Positions 5,101 through 8,559 of a stretch of DNA of 8,559 nt are shown piece after piece. Under the pieces are notes generated by a model, which was given only the letters and a program-made list of their open reading frames with translations, ran no database searches and was not told where the DNA came from. Source of the DNA: Anaerocolumna sp. (GTDB lineage Bacteria > Bacillota > Clostridia > Lachnospirales > Lachnospiraceae). Each line of letters begins with the position of its first letter. Position 1 is the stretch's first letter. The position numbers and the translations under genes were made by a program. Location: assembly GCA_029256035.1 (NCBI GenBank), contig JAQSYR010000094.1, forward strand, positions 1 to 8,559, written 5' to 3'.

Positions 5101-6243
5101 ATGAATTCAATTTCATTACAATCTGGCTGTTTAACATGTAATACAGTCATTCCAAATTTATTTATCGACCAGTATATGCCCTCTGCCAATGGTTCTTATG
5201 TGAAGGTATATCTCTATTTACTTCGTTGTATTACAAATCATTCGGAAACACAGATATCAATTTCTTCCATTGCAGATCGCCTGGATGACACGGAAAAAGA
5301 TATTGTCAGAGCTTTATTTTACTGGGAAAAGGTTAACCTGTTAACACTTGTTCGTGATTCCGGAGATACTATTATTTCCATAAAGATAAATGACATCTAT
5401 AATGCAAACACAGACTTTAATCATCCAATGGAAGAAGTCTCAACTGCTGTTACCATGTCAGTTTCAACCAATGATAAAACCAATTCTGAGGAATCCATAG
5501 AAGCAGCCGATGCCTATGATTTTAAACCTGTGAAGGAGTTTTTTGAAAAACCCACCTATTCTGAGGCTCAGATTAAGCAGTTAACAAACCACGATGACGT
5601 TAAGTGGTTGTTAAATATTATTGAAATCTATCTTGACCGTCTGATTAAACCAATGGATTTACAATTAATTCTGTATTTATATGAAAGTCTTGGTTTTTCT
5701 ACGGAGCTTATTATGTACTTGTACGAGTATTGTGTGTCAAAGAATAAAAAGAACCCATCCTACATAGAAGCAGTAGCTTTATCCTGGGCGGAAGACGGCA
5801 TTGATACTGTGGAAAAGGCGGAAGCGGCAACAGCACTCTATAATAGTAATTATAATGCTGTGAATAAAGCTTTTGGACTTAACCGAGCACCTGGTCAGAT
5901 AGAAAAACAGTTTATTAATAAATGGTTGAATAAATTTGGTTTTACAATTGATATTATTGTTGAAGCATGTAATCGTACTATATTAATGACACAAAAGCCG
6001 GACTTTAAATATGCAGATAAAATCCTGGAGAACTGGTTTAAAAAAGGTGTGAAAGAGCTTAGCCAGATTGCAGGATTAGATGAAGAACATACAAAAAATG
6101 CAGCCCTTAAGGCCAATTCAGCTAAGCCTGTGGCTGTTAACAAAAACAATACAAATAACCGGTTTAATGCTTTTCCACAGCGATCCTATACGGAAGAAGA
6201 TTATTCTTCCATGGAACAAAAGCTTTTACATAAGCAAGGTTAA
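5101..6243 (+). CDS. Primosomal replication initiation protein, DnaB/DnaD-like (winged helix plus two DnaD C-terminal domains)
   Basis: The 380-residue product is a DnaD/DnaB-superfamily primosome protein, which in Firmicutes bridges DnaA-opened origin DNA and the helicase loader. Residues about 28-100 form the N-terminal winged-helix-type domain (NGSYVKVYLYLLRC, then SISSIADRL...ALFYWEKVNLL). An acidic, poorly conserved linker covers about 101-150. Two DnaD-type C-terminal modules follow, each ending in the YxxxIxxxW-like motif: YIEAVALSW (221-229) and YADKILENW (304-312). One N-terminal plus two C-terminal modules is the arrangement of Bacillus DnaB (the primosome protein, not the helicase) rather than of DnaD, which has one. 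The gene next door encodes the loader ATPase, as in the Bacillus dnaB-dnaI pair. The ATG has AGGAGGG (5091-5097) close upstream. Family assignment is firm; which Bacillus protein it replaces is inference. Confidence 0.88.
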   Translation: MNSISLQSGCLTCNTVIPNLFIDQYMPSANGSYVKVYLYLLRCITNHSETQISISSIADRLDDTEKDIVRALFYWEKVNLLTLVRDSGDTIISIKINDIYNANTDFNHPMEEVSTAVTMSVSTNDKTNSEESIEAADAYDFKPVKEFFEKPTYSEAQIKQLTNHDDVKWLLNIIEIYLDRLIKPMDLQLILYLYESLGFSTELIMYLYEYCVSKNKKNPSYIEAVALSWAEDGIDTVEKAEAATALYNSNYNAVNKAFGLNRAPGQIEKQFINKWLNKFGFTIDIIVEACNRTILMTQKPDFKYADKILENWFKKGVKELSQIAGLDEEHTKNAALKANSAKPVAVNKNNTNNRFNAFPQRSYTEEDYSSMEQKLLHKQG

Positions 6244-6264
6244 AGTTAGGGGGAACCTGTCAAA

Positions 6265-7251
6265 ATGGCATTGAAAAATTTTCAATTTAATAAAATTTTA
6301 AGGGAATACGATGAAAAACAGTTAAAGAACAAACATGAACTGGATCGCAGAACGGAAGAAGTATATGATGCCATTCCTGAAATGAAGGAACTGGACCAAC
6401 TGGTTGTTTCAAGTTCTGTGCAGTGTGCCAAACAATTACTGCTAGGTGATGAGAAATCTTTGCAAGAACTAAAAAATCTCACAGAACAAGCAGGCAAAAA
6501 AAGAATTCAGTTATTAACAGACTATGGTTTCCCAAAAGATTACCTTTCTCCTGTCTATCAATGTAAGGATTGTAAAGATACGGGTTATATTGGTAATGAA
6601 AAATGTCATTGCTTTAAACAGGCAGTTGTTGACATAGTTTACTCCCAATCGAATATGAAAGTGGCCATTGCCAGAGAGAATTTTGCCAATTTTTCTTATG
6701 ACTATTATTCAAGTAATGTAATAGAACCAACTACTAAAATGACTCCCAGAGAAAATATTGAAAAGGTTGTTGATACCTGTAAAGAGTTCATAACCAAGTT
6801 TGATCAGGAATATGGGAATCTGCTGATTTATGGGAATACTGGAGTTGGAAAAACCTTTTTGGCAAATTGTATTGCCAAAGAGCTATTAGATAGCGCACAT
6901 ACCGTTATCTATTTAACTGCTTTTCAGTTATTTGATATTTTAGAGAAAAATAAGTTTGATAAAGGGGAAGACAGTTTTGAATTTCAGAATCAGTTTGAAT
7001 ATATTCTGGATTGTGATTTACTGATAATAGATGACCTGGGAACTGAATTAAATAACTCGTTCATAACCTCCCAACTATATTTATGCATTAATGAGCGATT
7101 TCTTCGCCAAAAGTCAACCATAATCTCAACCAACCTGACATTAGACTACATTAATAGCAATTATAGTGAGAGAATTTTTTCCCGTATTGCCAGTAATTAT
7201 GCTTTATTAAAAATCGTAGGTGAGGATATTCGACTTAAAAAGCTTTTTTAA
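6265..7251 (+). CDS. dnaI: Helicase loader AAA+ ATPase, DnaI/DnaC-like
   Basis: The 328-residue protein is a DnaI-type loader expected to place the replicative helicase on DNA. A charged, helical N-terminal region (1-95), likely the helicase-binding part, leads to a zinc-binding motif CKDCKDTGYIGNEKCHC (Cys100, 103, 114, 116), typical of DnaI relatives and absent from E. coli DnaC. The AAA+ domain has Walker A GNTGVGKT (190-197), Walker B LLIIDD (252-257), sensor-1-like STN (288-290), and SERIFSRI (301-308) with conserved arginines. The start ATG has AGGGGGA (6248-6254) ten bases upstream and lies 21 bases after the DnaB/DnaD-like gene, so the two form an operon. IstB proteins share this ATPase fold, but there is no transposase nearby and the zinc motif favours a loader. 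No terminator is evident after it. Confidence 0.9.
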   Translation: MALKNFQFNKILREYDEKQLKNKHELDRRTEEVYDAIPEMKELDQLVVSSSVQCAKQLLLGDEKSLQELKNLTEQAGKKRIQLLTDYGFPKDYLSPVYQCKDCKDTGYIGNEKCHCFKQAVVDIVYSQSNMKVAIARENFANFSYDYYSSNVIEPTTKMTPRENIEKVVDTCKEFITKFDQEYGNLLIYGNTGVGKTFLANCIAKELLDSAHTVIYLTAFQLFDILEKNKFDKGEDSFEFQNQFEYILDCDLLIIDDLGTELNNSFITSQLYLCINERFLRQKSTIISTNLTLDYINSNYSERIFSRIASNYALLKIVGEDIRLKKLF

Positions 7252-7272
7252 TAGCATGTTTGCGATTTAGCC

Positions 7273-7302
7273 TTGACTTTGTCATAGGGTTAATGGTATA
7301 AC
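7273..7302 (+). promoter_or_regulatory. SigA-type promoter of the PRPP synthetase gene
   Basis: TTGACT (7273-7278), an 18-base spacer and TATAAC (7297-7302), preceded by TGG (extended -10), predict a start near 7309 and a leader of about 47 bases. Each hexamer is one base off consensus. This gives the gene its own transcript as well as possible read-through from the loader operon. Confidence 0.65.
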
Positions 7303-7355
7303 TTTAGTGAAGATTTTCCTAAATCATTTAACATATTTCATTGGAGGTCAATAGA

Positions 7356-8525
7356 ATGCCACAGCAAGATAAAAAATTAGATACAATTCCCGTCGGTACC
7401 CTAGGTATTATCGCCTTGGAAAGCAGCAAAACATTAGGAAGTAAAGTAAATGATTTTATTGTAAAATGGCGTAACGAAGTAGACAGTGAACATACTTCAA
7501 CAATTGCATTTGCAGGCTATCAGAGAGACAATTACCTAATCAATGCGTGCTGCCCAAGATTTGGTTCCGGAGAAGGAAAGGGTGTCATTAGAGAATCTGT
7601 ACGCGGCAGTGATTTATACCTGTTACTTGATGTTGCAAATTACAATTTATCCTATACCGTTTGTGGACAGGTAAATCATATGTCACCTGATGACCATTAT
7701 CAGGATCTTAAGAGAATTATTGCTGCTGTTGGTGGCAAAGCCCGTAGAATAACCGTTATTATGCCATTTTTGTATGAAGGCAGACAACATAGACGTACAT
7801 CAAGAGAATCCTTAGATTGTGCACTTGCATTACAAGAATTAGTTCACATGGGTGTTGATAGCATTATCACCTTTGATGCCCATGACCCTCGTGTTCAGAA
7901 TGCTATTCCTCTAAACAGTTTTGAAACAGTTCAACCTACTTACCAATTCATTAAAGCTTTACTTAAATATGTACCTAATATGCATCTTGATGCTCAAAAT
8001 CTTATGGTAATTAGTCCAGATGAAGGCGGCATGAGCAGAGCAGTATATTTTGCAAACGTTCTTGGTGTTGATTTAGGCATGTTTTATAAGAGAAGAGATT
8101 TTACTACAATTGTTAATGGACGTAATCCTATTGTGGCACATGAATTCTTAGGTGATGACGTAGAGGGAAAAGATATGTTAATCATTGATGACATGATTTC
8201 TTCTGGAGAAAGTATGCTTGATGTTGCAAAAGAATTAAAGCGCAGAAATGCAGGAAGAATCTTTGTTTGTTCGACCTTTGGTTTATTTACTAATGGATTT
8301 GATAAGTTTGATGAAGCTTATGAGCAAGGTTTAATTTATCGTGTTCTTACAACAAACCTAGTTTACCAACCAGAAGAATTATTAAAAAAAGAATACTATA
8401 TCAATGTAGATATGAGTAAATATATTGCATTATTAATCGATACCTTAAATCACGATAATTCTATAAGCCAGTTATTAAGTCCTACTGAGCGTATTCAGAA
8501 TTTACTTAATAGATATAAGAAATAA
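7356..8525 (+). CDS. prs: Ribose-phosphate pyrophosphokinase (PRPP synthetase), long clostridial form
   Basis: The enzyme makes PRPP from ribose-5-phosphate and ATP for purine, pyrimidine, NAD, His and Trp synthesis. At 389 residues it is longer than the usual 310-320, with an extended N-terminus and a C-terminal tail. Recognisable motifs in family order are: SVRGSDLYLLLD (81-92), MPFLYEGRQHRRTSRE (136-151; canonical PYYGYARQDRK..SRE), ITFDAHDPRVQ (171-181; canonical TLDLHAAQIQ), VISPDEGGMSRA (218-229; canonical SPDHGGVVRA), the flexible-loop KRRD (245-248), and the PRPP-binding loop LIIDDMISSGESM (275-287). That loop departs from the usual DD..DT.GT. I start at ATG 7356, with GGAGGT (7343-7348) seven bases upstream; an upstream in-frame TTG at 7341 would overlap this Shine-Dalgarno. 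The 34 bases after the stop contain no complete terminator. PRPP synthetase activity is probable; a related phosphoribosyltransferase role is less likely. Confidence 0.85.
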   Translation: MPQQDKKLDTIPVGTLGIIALESSKTLGSKVNDFIVKWRNEVDSEHTSTIAFAGYQRDNYLINACCPRFGSGEGKGVIRESVRGSDLYLLLDVANYNLSYTVCGQVNHMSPDDHYQDLKRIIAAVGGKARRITVIMPFLYEGRQHRRTSRESLDCALALQELVHMGVDSIITFDAHDPRVQNAIPLNSFETVQPTYQFIKALLKYVPNMHLDAQNLMVISPDEGGMSRAVYFANVLGVDLGMFYKRRDFTTIVNGRNPIVAHEFLGDDVEGKDMLIIDDMISSGESMLDVAKELKRRNAGRIFVCSTFGLFTNGFDKFDEAYEQGLIYRVLTTNLVYQPEELLKKEYYINVDMSKYIALLIDTLNHDNSISQLLSPTERIQNLLNRYKK

Positions 8526-8559
8526 AAAAGATATAGATGTAAATAAAGGCCTCCCAAAA

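Noticed and set aside
7237..7248. AAAAAGCTTTTT palindrome at the end of the loader gene as a terminator
   Set aside because: It lies inside the coding sequence, has no usable loop and only a two-base GC core, so it would not form a stable terminator.
7341..7355. In-frame TTG start five codons before the prs ATG
   Set aside because: The TTG sits directly against the GGAGGT that is ideally placed for the ATG at 7356, so starting there would consume the Shine-Dalgarno.
1..8559. CRISPR array, insertion sequence, phage genes, tRNA or rRNA
   Set aside because: No regularly spaced repeats, transposase or integrase motifs, tRNA cloverleaf or rRNA sequence were seen; the IstB-like fold at 6265-7251 is explained by helicase loading.

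Overview
This is an AT-rich, low-GC Gram-positive window. Gene content (spoVG, paired glgC/glgD, murC, a DnaB/DnaD-type plus DnaI-type helicase-loading pair, and a long clostridial-type PRPP synthetase) and protein wording point to a spore-forming member of the Clostridia, most likely Lachnospiraceae close to the Lachnoclostridium/Clostridium phytofermentans group. The taxon is inferred from remembered family sequences; no search was run.

Layout. Everything left of about 3040 is on the minus strand. Read in the direction of transcription it is: promoter (3044-3072), glgC, glgD, spoVG, a structured stretch (322-398), a terminator (286-319), then the first 38 codons of an alanine dehydrogenase gene that leaves the window at base 1. 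From 3198 on, everything is on the plus strand: a murC promoter with an overlapping dyad, murC, a strong terminator, a 387-base non-coding region carrying two clusters of DnaA-box 9-mers, a promoter and GC-rich leader hairpins, a primosomal DnaB/DnaD-like gene, a DnaI/DnaC-like ATPase gene, then a separately promoted PRPP synthetase gene ending just before the right edge.

How the genes fit together. glgC and glgD encode the two ADP-glucose pyrophosphorylase-type subunits that supply glycogen synthesis; spoVG follows with no visible terminator and may be partly co-transcribed. murC starts the Mur ligase steps of peptidoglycan precursor synthesis. The DnaB/DnaD-like protein and the zinc-finger AAA+ protein are the expected pair that loads the replicative helicase after DnaA opens DNA. 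The PRPP synthetase feeds nucleotide synthesis.

The two things most worth a second look are: (1) the DnaA-box clusters immediately upstream of the helicase-loader operon, including runs of 9-mers abutting head to tail; and (2) the glgC/glgD junction, where GlgC stops about 40-45 residues early by comparison with related proteins and GlgD lacks its usual N-terminal glycine-rich strand, as if one deletion had joined the two genes. No CRISPR array, insertion sequence, tRNA, rRNA or phage gene is visible. I see no obvious new multi-gene defence or metabolic system here.
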